A stretch of 64,000 nt of DNA, from NCBI RefSeq assembly GCF_021083305.1, contig NZ_JAJFAY010000001.1, positions 620,001 to 684,000 of the forward strand, written 5' to 3'. The first letter of the stretch is position 1. Every line of letters begins with the position of its first letter. The position numbers and the translations under genes are program-made. Shown in pieces: positions 1 to 8,605 of this stretch. This stretch comes from Haladaptatus sp. DYF46. Its GTDB lineage: Archaea > Halobacteriota > Halobacteria > Halobacteriales > Haladaptataceae. Under the pieces are notes generated by a model. It was not told the origin of the DNA. It saw only the letters and a program-made list of their open reading frames with translations, and searched no databases.

Positions 1-1182
1 GGTTCGGTGATGCGCCCCGTGACCGACCGCTTCGATGTCAGCCGAGAGAAGTTGGCCTACATCCTCGATTCCACGACCGCTCCGACCGCGAGCATCGCGG
101 TGGTCTCGACGTGGCTCGGCTACGAGGTCGGTCTCATCAAACAGCAGTTCGACGCGCTCGGAATCGACAGGAGTCCGTTCGTCGTATTCGTGCAGTCCAT
201 CCCGTTCCGCTTCTACAGCCTCTTCGCGCTGGTGTTGGTGTTCGTCATCGTCCTCACCGACTGGGACTTCGGTCCGATGCGGGCCGCCGAACGCCGCGCA
301 CGGAACACCGGGAAGGTCCTCGGTGACGACGCCAACCCGCTGATGGAGACGCAGGCGAGCGACATCGAGACGCCCGACAGCGTCGATCCGCGCTGGTGGT
401 ACTTCGTCTCACCCATCCTCGTTCTCATCGCCGTCACCGTGTTCAGCCTCTGGTTCACGGGCGGTGGAATGGTCGGTCGGTCGTTCAGCGACGCGCTGAA
501 GAACGCCGACACCGCCAGCGCCATCCTCTGGGCGGCGTTCGCCGGGTGCGGGACCATCCTCGCCATCCTCGTCGGACACGCCCGCATCGAACTCGACGAG
601 ATAAGCGACTCGATATTCGAGGGATTCAAGATGGTGATGTTTCCCGTCGCCATCCTCTCGTTGGCGTGGAGCATCGGGTCCGTCAGCCAGAAACTGCAGG
701 TCGGTGACTACGTCGTCAGCGTTTCGAGGGGACTGATCACACCCGAACTGCTGCCCGCGGTCATCTTCATCAGCGCCGCCATCATCAGCTTCTGCATCGG
801 CACCTCGTGGGGAACGATGGGGATCCTGTTCCCCGTCGCCGTGCCGCTGGCCCACACGCTCGGTTCTCCCCTCGTGATGGCCATCGGTGCCATCCTGACG
901 GGGTCGCTCTTCGGCGATCACTGTTCGCCCATCAGCGACACCACCGTCATGTCGAGCATGTTCGCCGCAAGCGACCACGTCGACCACGTCAACACACAGA
1001 TACCGTACGCCGTACTGGCCGCCGTGATAGCGACCGCCGCCTTTCTCGTCAGCGGCTACACCGGCATTCCGGTGGGGGTCACGCTCGCCCTCGGCGTCGC
1101 GCTGTTGGTCGGAACGACCTACTTCCTCTCCGAGTTCGTCGGCGTAACCGACGAACTGGGCGTCGCACAGACGTTCGAGTGA
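1..1182 (+). CDS. Na+/H+ antiporter, NhaC family (5' end outside window)
   Basis: The reading frame is open to the left edge, so this is the C-terminal part of a larger protein of about 393 visible residues. The segment GSVMRPVTDRFDVSREKLAYI followed by multiple hydrophobic helices, and the motif GTSWGTMGILFPVAVPLAHT with GDHCSPISDTTVMSS, are characteristic of NhaC-type sodium/proton antiporters of the ion transporter superfamily. It would exchange Na+ for H+ in the cytoplasmic membrane, which suits a salt-in halophile. An acidic hydrophilic loop lies near residues 90-130. It is followed by the tRNA methyltransferase gene on the same strand after 41 bases. The family is clear; substrate specificity is inferred. 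Confidence 0.9.
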   Translation, partial: GSVMRPVTDRFDVSREKLAYILDSTTAPTASIAVVSTWLGYEVGLIKQQFDALGIDRSPFVVFVQSIPFRFYSLFALVLVFVIVLTDWDFGPMRAAERRARNTGKVLGDDANPLMETQASDIETPDSVDPRWWYFVSPILVLIAVTVFSLWFTGGGMVGRSFSDALKNADTASAILWAAFAGCGTILAILVGHARIELDEISDSIFEGFKMVMFPVAILSLAWSIGSVSQKLQVGDYVVSVSRGLITPELLPAVIFISAAIISFCIGTSWGTMGILFPVAVPLAHTLGSPLVMAIGAILTGSLFGDHCSPISDTTVMSSMFAASDHVDHVNTQIPYAVLAAVIATAAFLVSGYTGIPVGVTLALGVALLVGTTYFLSEFVGVTDELGVAQTFE

Positions 1183-1223
1183 GATTCGAAACCTCCTAAC
1201 CCGCTCGAACACCAGTTTCGGCC

Positions 1224-1769
1224 ATGCACGACGAACCGTCGGTCACGGTCGTTCGTCTCGGCCATCGACCCGGACGCGACGAACGGATGACCACACACGT
1301 CGGACTCACGGCCCGTGCGCTCGGCGCGGACCGCGTCGTCCTTCCCGACAACGCGGGCCAGTCACGGGAGACCATCCGCGACATCACCGACCGCTTCGGC
1401 GGCCCGTTCGAGGTCGAACTGTCCGGCAGTCAGAAGGCGCTCATCCGAAACTGGGAGGGAACCGTCGTCCACCTCACGATGTACGGCGAGCGCGTGCAGG
1501 ACGTGGAAGGGGACGTTCGAGAGGCGCACGACGATGAACCGCTCCTCGTCGTCGTCGGCGCGGAGAAGGTCACGTTCGACGTGTACGAGGCGGCGGACTG
1601 GAACGTCGGCGTTACCAATCAACCCCACTCCGAGGTCGCCGGACTCGCCGTCTTCCTCGACCGGTTGTTCGACGGCCGGGAACTCGACAGGGGGTGGGAG
1701 GACGCCCAACAGCGCGTCATCCCCAAAGAGACCGGAAAGCAGGTGGAACCGGTCGAAGACGGGAAGTGA
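1224..1769 (+). CDS. tRNA (cytidine(56)-2'-O)-methyltransferase (aTrm56)
   Basis: A 181-residue protein opening with VVRLGHRPGRDERMTTHVGL, the hallmark N-terminus of archaeal Trm56, a SPOUT-class enzyme that methylates the ribose of C56 in the T-loop of tRNA using S-adenosylmethionine. The SPOUT knot region is represented by LLVVVGAEKVTFDVYEAADW and VTNQPHSEVAGLAVFLDRLF. Length matches the family. A pyrimidine-rich stretch without a clear Shine-Dalgarno sequence precedes the ATG, consistent with leaderless or short-leader mRNA. The gene is archaea-specific and supports the taxonomic assignment. Confidence 0.93.
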   Translation: MHDEPSVTVVRLGHRPGRDERMTTHVGLTARALGADRVVLPDNAGQSRETIRDITDRFGGPFEVELSGSQKALIRNWEGTVVHLTMYGERVQDVEGDVREAHDDEPLLVVVGAEKVTFDVYEAADWNVGVTNQPHSEVAGLAVFLDRLFDGRELDRGWEDAQQRVIPKETGKQVEPVEDGK

Positions 1770-1954
1770 TCGGTGACGATCCCCGGCGAGTCGCGCTCGC
1801 CGGATTCGAATCGTGCCCGGTTTCGACGCTCGGTCCCGTGACCACCCGGAACGACGAGCGGTGGTAGGAGGCGTGCGTTTCGGACGAGAACCGACCGTAT
1901 TTTTCGAACGTTCGTGAGAAATTATATGCCCGCGGGCGACATACCGCGAACCGA

Positions 1955-2125
1955 ATGGATTTCGCACCGAAGATCACCGTTCTCGCCGTTATTCTCGCGG
2001 TCGTCTCCGCCATTCTCGCGAATCGAGTGTTTCACAACCGACCGCTCTCGGTGCTCGTCCTGTTGGTCGTCGGGTTCTTCCTCCCGTTAGTCCTCGGCGA
2101 ACGGTACAAACGGATGCGTAACTAG
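1955..2125 (+). CDS. Small membrane protein, 56 aa, unknown function
   Basis: ATG to TAG encodes a 56-residue protein with two hydrophobic helices (about residues 8-24 and 31-48) separated by a short ANRVFHNRP turn, ending in the basic tail ERYKRMRN. It therefore looks like a small two-helix membrane protein with the termini and loop following the positive-inside rule. The ATG lies behind the AT-rich patch GAAATTATATGCCC, a plausible TATA box about 30 bases upstream, which suits a leaderless transcript. No family is recognised. Codon use resembles the neighbours. Confidence 0.6.
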   Translation: MDFAPKITVLAVILAVVSAILANRVFHNRPLSVLVLLVVGFFLPLVLGERYKRMRN

Positions 2126-2241
2126 CCCGATTTTCCACAGCCGTCGTCGCTGTGCCCCACGAAACGCGGGCCTAACCCTCTCCTTCGTCGGCTTGCCAGC
2201 GAGCGTAGCACACGTTTCGGACGTGTTTCTCGGCAAGAACG

Positions 2242-2247
2242 TATAAG
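2242..2247 (+). promoter_or_regulatory. TATA-like box of the DUF457-type gene
   Basis: The hexamer TATAAG is 25-30 bases upstream of the ATG at 2272, the spacing expected for a leaderless haloarchaeal transcript. It supports choosing ATG 2272 over the GTG at 2266. Confidence 0.6.
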
Positions 2248-2271
2248 CGGCCGACCACCCGTTGTGTGGGT

Positions 2272-2832
2272 ATGGTCGACGTCAGCGGACATTTGGCGAT
2301 GGCGCTGTTGTTCGCCGCTCCCGCGTGGCTGCTGTGGGGACGGCGGGGAAGTCTCGCGTTCGCGGCGTTCACCCTCGTGACCGCGATGCTACCCGATACG
2401 GACCTCGTGCTTCGACACCTGATTCCGGCCGTTCACCACCACGGCGTGACGCACACGGTGTTGTTCGTCACCGTCGCCAGCGTCGCGGGCGGTGCACTCA
2501 CGGCGAGCCTCCTCACCTCACGCTTCGAAGCGAGCCGGTGGGTGCGGAGCGACAGGATCGACGAGGAAACCGTGTTCGTGTTCGCCACCGCCGGATTCCT
2601 GATCGGCAGCATGAGCCACCTGTTCGCCGACCTCCTCTCGGCACCCGACATCGCCCCGCCGTTGTCGCCGCTCTGGCCGGTGTACACCGAGCCGATAATT
2701 ATCGACGTCATCTACTACGATTCGCCGATATGGAACTTCGGCCTCTTCGGGGTCGCGCTCGCGGTTCACTTCGCGCTCTTCCGCTCCGAACGTTCGCCGA
2801 TCGAGACGCGCTACAGAATCGGCGACACGTAG
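2272..2832 (+). CDS. Membrane-bound metal-dependent hydrolase-like protein (YdjM/DUF457 type)
   Basis: A 186-residue integral membrane protein. It carries the N-terminal GHLAMALLFAAPAWLLWGR, an acidic LPDTDLVLRHL segment, a His-rich VHHHGVTHTVLFV motif and a later GSMSHLFADLL histidine/aspartate motif. This arrangement of His and Asp between helices is typical of the YdjM/DUF457 family of putative membrane metal-dependent hydrolases, whose substrate is unknown. Four or five transmembrane segments are visible. The start at 2272 is chosen because a TATA-like box sits 25-30 bases upstream. It converges on the Tat-exported gene at 2962-3459. Confidence 0.78.
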   Translation: MVDVSGHLAMALLFAAPAWLLWGRRGSLAFAAFTLVTAMLPDTDLVLRHLIPAVHHHGVTHTVLFVTVASVAGGALTASLLTSRFEASRWVRSDRIDEETVFVFATAGFLIGSMSHLFADLLSAPDIAPPLSPLWPVYTEPIIIDVIYYDSPIWNFGLFGVALAVHFALFRSERSPIETRYRIGDT

Positions 2833-2961
2833 CGCCGCGGCGTCGTTCGGCACCGGCCGATGGAGTTCGGAGGACTCGTCCCGTTGGACGTGTTTACAAA
2901 AATTCTCGAGGCGTCATTTTTCGATTCTCTCGTACTAAAAACGATGTTGTGGGATGGGGGA

Positions 2962-3459
2962 TTACGCCGACGAGTTGCCGCTGCTGGTCGTCGTTCCGCC
3001 ACCATTTCCGCTCCCGATGCTGGTGCTCAGCAGGTTGAGTTCGCTGCTGAAGATGGACGCATCGCCGCTGAACTGCCGCGTGTCGCCTTGGCTCAGGGTC
3101 TGGCCACCTTGTTTGAACATGAAGGTGGTTATCTGGCCCTGTCCGCCGTTGCTCCCGCCGAGCAAGTAGCGGATGATGTAGCCGTTGTAGTTGTCCGGCT
3201 GGCTGATTTCCGGCACGTTGCCCCCACCGGGTCGTTCGAGGAGTCGAACCGTCGTGGCCGCTTCCAACGTGTTGACAACCCGGAACTCGACGCTCGGGTG
3301 GTAGTCGTAGGTGTAGACCAATACGTTGCTGCTCTGCGCCGAAGCGCTCCCTGCGCTCCCCAATCCCAGTGCGAGCGCACCCGTCGCGAGTGCGCCTTTC
3401 TTCATGAACGAGCGTCGGTCTTTCGATTCGACGTGTTCTTGTGTGTCACTTTCGGTCAT
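2962..3459 (-). CDS. Tat-exported protein of unknown function
   Basis: 165 residues. The N-terminus has a twin-arginine signal (KDRRSFMKKGALATG, Arg15-Arg16) with an AGSASA-type cleavage region near residue 41. The mature part is about 120 residues, predicted mostly beta, with VEFRVVNTLEAATTVRLLER, a NYNGYIIRYLLGGS stretch, and a low-complexity GNGGGTTTSSGNSSA tail. It lacks a lipobox Cys, so it is probably released or wall-associated after export in the folded state. No known family is recognised. It lies downstream of the oxidase subunit gene on the same strand but is separated by 368 bases. Confidence 0.7.
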   Translation of the reverse strand: MTESDTQEHVESKDRRSFMKKGALATGALALGLGSAGSASAQSSNVLVYTYDYHPSVEFRVVNTLEAATTVRLLERPGGGNVPEISQPDNYNGYIIRYLLGGSNGGQGQITTFMFKQGGQTLSQGDTRQFSGDASIFSSELNLLSTSIGSGNGGGTTTSSGNSSA

Positions 3460-3634
3460 TGCTACCTCGCCTCCGTTCTATGCCGGACTCGCTGATAAAG
3501 GGCATAGACGTTTCAGTTTCCCAATCATATCCTACCGACGGTTCATCCGGAACGTTCTACGTTACACCGGCGATATTGGCGATTACGAGGAGTTTCGAGG
3601 AGCCTGAACCACCTTTGTTCGGGTCGGCGGCCAT

Positions 3635-3666
3635 GCGGACGCAGGACGGTTCCTTCCTGCGTCCGC
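3635..3666. repeat. Perfect 12-bp inverted repeat (hairpin) in a 368-bp intergenic stretch
   Basis: GCGGACGCAGGA at 3635-3646 is exactly complementary to TCCTGCGTCCGC at 3655-3666, with an 8-base loop. It lies about 160 bases downstream of the oxidase subunit III stop codon. No protein-coding gene is supported in 3460-3827. The hairpin may be a terminator or processing signal, or part of an untranslated RNA. It has no U-tract. Confidence 0.6.
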
Positions 3667-3827
3667 GACCCTTCGGCGGGTGGACCGTTCCTCATCGGGG
3701 TGTCGCTTTCGCCTTCCGTCGGCGATCCTTCGGTACCGGTCCCTCTCGATGTCGAACCGAGACAACCACCGAGGCGGCCGCTGCCGGTGGCCGCGAGGGG
3801 CGACGGTGGGGGAGGGGGTTGGCCGGT

Positions 3828-4610
3828 CTACGGCATATCGAGCGAGGCACCGATGTACAGAGCGGTGACGAGGACGAGCCAAACGCCGTCCACGAAGTGC
3901 CAGTACATCGAGACGGTGCTTATCGAGGTCATTTTGTCCGCGGAATACTGGTTCAGGAACAGTCCGCGAACGAGGACGATGGTCAGCAACAGGACGCCGA
4001 GCGTGACGTGAAGACCGTGCAGTCCCGTCAGTCCGAAAAAGCCGCTCGCGAAGATACCGCTCGAAATCGTGTATCCCTTCTCGACGATGAAGTCGTGGTA
4101 CTCGTACACCTGTCCCGCGAGGAACGTCGCCCCGAGGAGGACCGTGATGCCGAGCAGTCGAACGAACCGCTCGTGACGGTCCTGCTGAATCGCCCGGTGG
4201 GCGTAATGCATCGTCACGCTGCTCGTCACGAGGAGCACCGTGTTGATGACGAGAATCGGACTCAACAGTTCGGGAACCGTCCCCCGCGGCCACGGATGAG
4301 CGCGGACGTAGAAGTAGTAGGTAAACCCGCCGCCGAAGGTGCCGACTTCGGTCAGAAGGAACAGTACCATCGCCGTCCGGAGCGTCATGGTGTCGTGGCG
4401 GTCGGTTCCGCGGAACCAGTATCGGTAGATGAACCCCTGATACACCCAGCCGAAGAGTCCGGTCACGAACCCACCCATTCCGGCGAAAAAGAGTATCAAG
4501 CCGGGCCAGCGCGGGAGCAGTTGGTCGCTCCCGAACGTCAGCACGATGATGGACGCGCCGAGGTACATCGTTCCGACGCCCGATGCGCAGACGAACGGCC
4601 AGACGCTCAT
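3828..4610 (-). CDS. Heme-copper oxidase subunit III family protein (N-terminus out of frame)
   Basis: From ATG 4610 the product is 260 residues with about seven transmembrane helices. Recognisable are LTEVGTFGGGFTYYFYVRAHPWPRG and the C-terminal LTGLHGLHVTLGVLLL and MYWHFVDGVWLVLVTALYI, the diagnostic end of cytochrome oxidase subunit III, here WHFVDGVW. The subunit stabilises proton uptake in terminal oxidases. No other oxidase subunit is nearby, so it is an orphan. The natural N-terminus appears to start at ATG 4708 behind a strong Shine-Dalgarno (GGGAGGTG) and to be one base out of frame: it reads ...VFDWP, while the body continues as YDVEEMSVWPF. ATG 4610 overlaps the leader stop as ATGA, so re-initiation is an alternative to a broken or misassembled gene. 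Confidence 0.85.
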   Translation of the reverse strand: MSVWPFVCASGVGTMYLGASIIVLTFGSDQLLPRWPGLILFFAGMGGFVTGLFGWVYQGFIYRYWFRGTDRHDTMTLRTAMVLFLLTEVGTFGGGFTYYFYVRAHPWPRGTVPELLSPILVINTVLLVTSSVTMHYAHRAIQQDRHERFVRLLGITVLLGATFLAGQVYEYHDFIVEKGYTISSGIFASGFFGLTGLHGLHVTLGVLLLTIVLVRGLFLNQYSADKMTSISTVSMYWHFVDGVWLVLVTALYIGASLDMP

Positions 4611-4708
4611 CTCCTCGACGTCGTAGGCCAGTCGAACACGCCCGGGTCCTCCTCCATCTTCTCTCGTTCCACGGACCGCGGACCGGTGCCGGTCGACTCG
4701 TCGGTCAT
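4607..4708 (-). other. 33-codon leader ORF, probable frameshifted N-terminus of subunit III
   Basis: Starting at ATG 4708 this reads MTDESTGTGPRSVEREKM, then ...GVFDWPTTSRR-stop. A FDWP-type motif shortly before WPF is what an oxidase subunit III N-terminus would show. One extra base after the CC near 4626 would join it as DWPYDVEEMSVWPF to the downstream frame. It is either the true start of the gene with an indel, or a translationally coupled leader whose TGA overlaps the next ATG. Confidence 0.6.
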
Positions 4709-4715
4709 CCGTCCA

Positions 4716-4723
4716 CACCTCCC
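4716..4723 (-). promoter_or_regulatory. Shine-Dalgarno for the subunit III leader ORF
   Basis: GGGAGGTG ends seven bases before ATG 4708. Such a strong ribosome binding site is rare in this window. It argues that translation begins at 4708, not at the GTG at 4718 or only at ATG 4610. A TATA-like GTTATATCCC lies further upstream near 4780. Confidence 0.65.
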
Positions 4724-4943
4724 GCTGGAACCGGGTATCGGATGACAGGCATGGATTACGAACTCAACCTTCTGGGATATAACGTCGTTGCCCGTTCGGT
4801 GCGGTGATAACGGTAGTATGACCGGAGTAGCCAGCAGGACTAAGTAAAATCTCGTGATACGCGTATGCGGTGTGTTATTCAATGTGCCGTCGCACGATAT
4901 GTCATAAGAAAACGGCCATAGCAGGCCCCAAACCGAGGCAGAC

Positions 4944-5864
4944 ATGAGTTCCGATCCGATTTGGGAGAGTTCACGAGACGAAGGTGGCCCCGACCTTCCG
5001 CTGAACGAGTACATCGACGCGGGGACGGCGAACGACCCCGACGTGGGGTCGACCGACCGCGCCGCCGTCACAGTCGATGGGGAGACGGTGTCGGTGGAGA
5101 AAGAAGCGACGCTCCTCGACGCGGTCGAACAGGTTGAGACGGACGGCTACGTTCCGGCGCTCTGTTCGTACGACGAGGACGAGCGAATCGGTCCCCGAAG
5201 CGAGTGCCGGACGTGCATGGTTGAAACCGAGGAACACGGTATCGTCCCGTCGTGTAGTTTCCCGGCGGAGGACGGGATGACGATCAGTACGGACGCCGAG
5301 GAGGCCGCGAACGCTCGGGACGTGAACTTGGACCTCCTCCTCTCGGACCACAACCTCAGGTGTACGACCTGCGGGAAGAACGGTCGCTGTGACCTACAGG
5401 ACGTCTCCATCGAAAACGACGTGGTGGAACCGCGATACGGCGTGTTCGACGACCGGGACGAGTACGAACCCATCGACGAGTCCTCGCCGTTCATCCAGAT
5501 AGACCGCAACAAGTGCATCCTCTGCAACCGTTGCGTGGAGGCCTGCAACGACGTCCAAGTCGAGGGGGTCCTGCGTATGGAAGGCAACGCGGGCGAGACG
5601 CGTATCGGCTTCCAGAACGGCGCGGAGACGATGATGGAATCGACCTGCGTCTCCTGCGGTCACTGCGCGACGGTGTGTCCGACCGGGGCGCTCGTCGAAC
5701 AGAACATGACCGACATCGCCACGATTCCGGTGCCCGGATTCAACCAACACAACAGCATCGGCAAGGCGATCGGCGAGGACTACGAGCATCAACCTCGGCA
5801 GATGACGCCGATGAAAGAGCACCGAAAAGGTCGCAAAGGGGGTGCCGAATCCGACGATGACTGA
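4944..5864 (+). CDS. NuoG-like iron-sulfur subunit of formate dehydrogenase
   Basis: 306 residues carrying the electron-transfer module that in many NAD-linked formate dehydrogenases is fused to the catalytic subunit. An N-terminal 2Fe-2S ferredoxin fold includes PALCSYDEDERIGPRSECRT and CMVETEEHGIVPSC. Then a His-Cys3 cluster motif follows (H-x3-C-x2-C-x5-C in DHNLRCTTCGKNGRC), then two 4Fe-4S ferredoxin motifs (CILCNRCVEAC and CVSCGHCATVCPTG). The C-terminal 50 residues are basic/hydrophilic. It acts in the cytoplasm, passing electrons from the molybdenum site. Its last codons overlap the next gene by 8 bases, indicating tight coupling. It heads a five-gene operon. Confidence 0.88.
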   Translation: MSSDPIWESSRDEGGPDLPLNEYIDAGTANDPDVGSTDRAAVTVDGETVSVEKEATLLDAVEQVETDGYVPALCSYDEDERIGPRSECRTCMVETEEHGIVPSCSFPAEDGMTISTDAEEAANARDVNLDLLLSDHNLRCTTCGKNGRCDLQDVSIENDVVEPRYGVFDDRDEYEPIDESSPFIQIDRNKCILCNRCVEACNDVQVEGVLRMEGNAGETRIGFQNGAETMMESTCVSCGHCATVCPTGALVEQNMTDIATIPVPGFNQHNSIGKAIGEDYEHQPRQMTPMKEHRKGRKGGAESDDD

Positions 5865-8199
5865 CGAAACACCGGGAACGAAGGGTTCGGAGGACGGCAG
5901 CGAGAAGGAGGGGGTTGCGGGGTTCATGCAGCGGGCGAAGAAGCAGGCCCAAACCGCGGGCGAGAAAGTCGGGGAGAGCAACGCGTTCGAACCCGTCGAA
6001 CACGTCGCCGAAAGTTTCGCCGCGAACACCATGTCCGAGGGCCGCCTGTTCGACATGGCGGACGCCTTGAGCGATTACCGACTCAGCGAGGTTGACGTCA
6101 CCGACACGACGTGTGGCTACTGTGCGGTCGGGTGCCGGTTCGACATCTACTCGAAGGACGGCGAAATCCTCGGCGTGCGACCCAACCCCGAGAAAGCACC
6201 GATAAACGGCATCTCGACGTGTGTAAAGGGGAAGTTCGGCTACAAGTACGCGGACAGCGACGACAGGCTTACGCAACCGCTCATCAAGGAGGACGGCGAA
6301 TTCAGGGAAGCGTCGTGGGACGAAGCACTCGACCGAGTCGCGGAGGGTCTCTCCGAAATCAAAGACGAACACGGTCCGAGCGGATTGGGACTGGTCTCTT
6401 CGTCCAAGACGACGAACGAGGCGAACTACCTGATGCAGAAGTTCGCCCGGCAGGCCCTCCGGACGAACAACATCGACAACTGCAACCGGCTTTGTCACTC
6501 CCCGACCGTCTCGGGACTGTCCCAAACGGTCGGCTTCGGTGCCGGTTCGGTCGGCACCGACGCCCTCGAAAACACGGACTGTTATCTCATCACGGGGTCG
6601 AACACCACGGAGGCCCACCCCGTACTGGCGACCCGCATCAAACAGAACGTCAAGGACAACGACGCGGACATGTTCGTCTTCGACCCGCGGAAGGTTCAGA
6701 TCGCGCAGTTCGCCACGCAATATTCCCGAATCGAACCGGGATACGACACGGTGTGGATAAACGGGCTGATCCACCACATCCTCGAAAACGACCTGCACGA
6801 CGAGGAGTTCATCGAGGAACGGACCGTCGGGTTCGAGGACGTAAAGGAGTGTGTCAAGGACTTCACGCCCGAGTTCGTCGAGGAGAAGACGGGCGTCCCG
6901 CCCGAAGAAATCAAGCACGCAGCGGAGACCATCGCTGAGGCGGATTCGTGTACGTTCTGCTGGACGCTGGGCCTGACCGAACACAGCCACGGAACGGAGA
7001 ACATCATCTCGATGGCGAACCTCGCGCTCGTGACCGGTCACGTCGGAACCGAAAAATCCGGTCTGGCGCCGTTCCGCGGCCAGAACAACGTGCAAGGCGG
7101 CGGCGGCGACATGGGGCCGGTTCCCGGGAACTTCCCCGGCTATCAGAAGGTGACGAACGACGACGCGCGCGAGAAGTTCGAGGAGGCCTACGGCGTGGAC
7201 CACCTCCCGGACGAGGAGGGGCACACCATCACCGAACAGTTCCTCGCCGCCGACCGCGGCGAGATTCGGGGCATGTTCATTCAAGGCGAGAACGTGGTGT
7301 ACTCCGAACCGAACGTCAGCCACGCCGAGGAAATCGTCGACGAGTTGGAGTTCCTCGCGGTCCAAGACATCTTCCTCACCGAATCCGCGAAGTACGCCGA
7401 CGTCGTCCTGCCCGCGAACGCCCCCGTCGAGACGAACGGGACGTTCACGAGTTCGACGCGCCACGTCCAACTCGTCAAGCGTGCCATCGACCCGCCCGGA
7501 GAGGCGAAACCCGACTGGGTCATCACGCAGGAACTCGCAAAGCGGTTCGGCTACGACTGGGGCTTCCGAAACCCGAGCGAGATAATGGACGAGATCAACG
7601 ACCTCACGCCGATTTACGGCGGCATCACCCACGAGCGCCTCGAAACCGAGGGGAGCATCCCGTGGCCGTGTTGGGACGAGGACCACCCGGGGACGCCTCA
7701 CCTCTACGAGGAGGAGTTCAACACGGACGACGGGAAGGCCCACATGTTCCCGACCACCGCCTCCGGACCGGTCGAAGCCGACATGGACGACGAGGACTTC
7801 CCGCTGGTGATGACGACCGGTCGCGTCCTCTACCAGTATCACACGGGGACGATGACCAACCGGGAACCCGGCATCCGCTCGTACACGGACGAGTTGTTCG
7901 TCGAAATCCATCCCGACACCGCCGAGGAACTCGGCATCATCGACGAACAGGAGGTCGAAATCACGTCCCGGAAGAACTCGATCACGGCCATCGCACAGAT
8001 CACCGAGCGACCGGGGCGGGAGGACGTCTTCGTTCCGATGCACTACTTGGGAGGGGACGTCGCCAACAAACTCACGGACGAGGAACACCTCGACCCGCAG
8101 GCGCACGTTCCCGAGTACAAAGTCACGGACGTTCGGGTGTCCCCCGCCGGGGACGGCGAACGGAGCGAGGAACAGAAAGTCGCCGCAGACGACGACTGA
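5857..8199 (+). CDS. Formate dehydrogenase catalytic (alpha) subunit, bis-MGD molybdenum/tungsten enzyme
   Basis: 780 residues from ATG 5857. After an acidic 80-residue N-terminal extension comes a 4Fe-4S site (Cys86, Cys89, Cys93, Cys122). The active-site motif NRLCHSP has Cys213 followed by His214 (the Cys replaces the selenocysteine of some homologues). The family C-terminal molybdopterin-binding domain is present (PLVMTTGRVLYQYHTGTMTN through FVPMHYLGGDVANKLT). It oxidises formate to CO2 or runs in reverse. The typical iron-sulfur N-terminus is encoded separately by the overlapping upstream gene, so the two act as one subunit. The N-terminal extension contains no export signal, so the enzyme should be cytoplasmic. 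Confidence 0.92.
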   Translation: MTDETPGTKGSEDGSEKEGVAGFMQRAKKQAQTAGEKVGESNAFEPVEHVAESFAANTMSEGRLFDMADALSDYRLSEVDVTDTTCGYCAVGCRFDIYSKDGEILGVRPNPEKAPINGISTCVKGKFGYKYADSDDRLTQPLIKEDGEFREASWDEALDRVAEGLSEIKDEHGPSGLGLVSSSKTTNEANYLMQKFARQALRTNNIDNCNRLCHSPTVSGLSQTVGFGAGSVGTDALENTDCYLITGSNTTEAHPVLATRIKQNVKDNDADMFVFDPRKVQIAQFATQYSRIEPGYDTVWINGLIHHILENDLHDEEFIEERTVGFEDVKECVKDFTPEFVEEKTGVPPEEIKHAAETIAEADSCTFCWTLGLTEHSHGTENIISMANLALVTGHVGTEKSGLAPFRGQNNVQGGGGDMGPVPGNFPGYQKVTNDDAREKFEEAYGVDHLPDEEGHTITEQFLAADRGEIRGMFIQGENVVYSEPNVSHAEEIVDELEFLAVQDIFLTESAKYADVVLPANAPVETNGTFTSSTRHVQLVKRAIDPPGEAKPDWVITQELAKRFGYDWGFRNPSEIMDEINDLTPIYGGITHERLETEGSIPWPCWDEDHPGTPHLYEEEFNTDDGKAHMFPTTASGPVEADMDDEDFPLVMTTGRVLYQYHTGTMTNREPGIRSYTDELFVEIHPDTAEELGIIDEQEVEITSRKNSITAIAQITERPGREDVFVPMHYLGGDVANKLTDEEHLDPQAHVPEYKVTDVRVSPAGDGERSEEQKVAADDD

Positions 8200-8225
8200 G
8201 CGAAATCCCATCACAATTTAGCACC

Positions 8226-8339
8226 ATGCCAGACAATCCAACCGCGACCGACCACGAGTGTCAGTTCTGTCACGAATCGTTCGACACGGAGGACGAACTC
8301 CGCGACCACATCAGCGAACAACACATGGGATCGGTATGA
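8226..8339 (+). CDS. 37-aa C2H2 zinc-finger microprotein
   Basis: Thirty-seven residues with Cys12-x2-Cys15-x12-His28-x4-His33, a classic C2H2 zinc finger (ECQFCHESFDTEDELRDHIS). It sits 26 bases after the formate dehydrogenase catalytic gene. Its TGA overlaps the ATG of the next gene as ATGA, so it is clearly part of the operon. Haloarchaea have many such mini zinc-finger proteins, some implicated in regulation or protein-protein contacts. Here a role in assembling or regulating the dehydrogenase is inferred only from position. Confidence 0.75.
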   Translation: MPDNPTATDHECQFCHESFDTEDELRDHISEQHMGSV

Positions 8340-8605
8340 ACCGTTCGTACACCGTCAAGCGGCTCCTCGGCATCGACGACGGTCTCGTCGGCGTCCAAAA
8401 CGACCGCGAACACGACGTGCACGAGTGTACCGTCTGCGGGGCGCAGTTCGAGACGATGAGCATCACCTGCCCGGAGTGTGGAAGCCACCTCTTCCGGACG
8501 AAAACGGTCGTTCCAAACGCGTTGTTCACCCTACTCGTCATCATGGCGCTCGCCGGATTGGGCGTCGCATATAACGTCCTCGAAGGTGACGTTCCAAAGG
8601 GATGA
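8336..8605 (+). CDS. Zinc-ribbon protein with C-terminal membrane anchor, 89 aa
   Basis: Residues 31-49 hold two CxxC knuckles (HECTVCGAQFETMSITCPECG), a zinc ribbon, and residues 60-80 form one transmembrane helix (ALFTLLVIMALAGLGVAY). The start ATG 8336 overlaps the previous stop (ATGA) and the 3' end overlaps the next start at 8602 by four bases. It may tether or organise the dehydrogenase complex at the membrane; this is inference from context. No characterised homologue is recognised. Confidence 0.72.
   Translation: MNRSYTVKRLLGIDDGLVGVQNDREHDVHECTVCGAQFETMSITCPECGSHLFRTKTVVPNALFTLLVIMALAGLGVAYNVLEGDVPKG

Noticed and set aside
5740..8214. 824-codon open frame antisense to the formate dehydrogenase catalytic gene
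   Set aside because: Repetitive Arg/Val-rich composition and no domain; a shadow of the high-GC codon use on the other strand.
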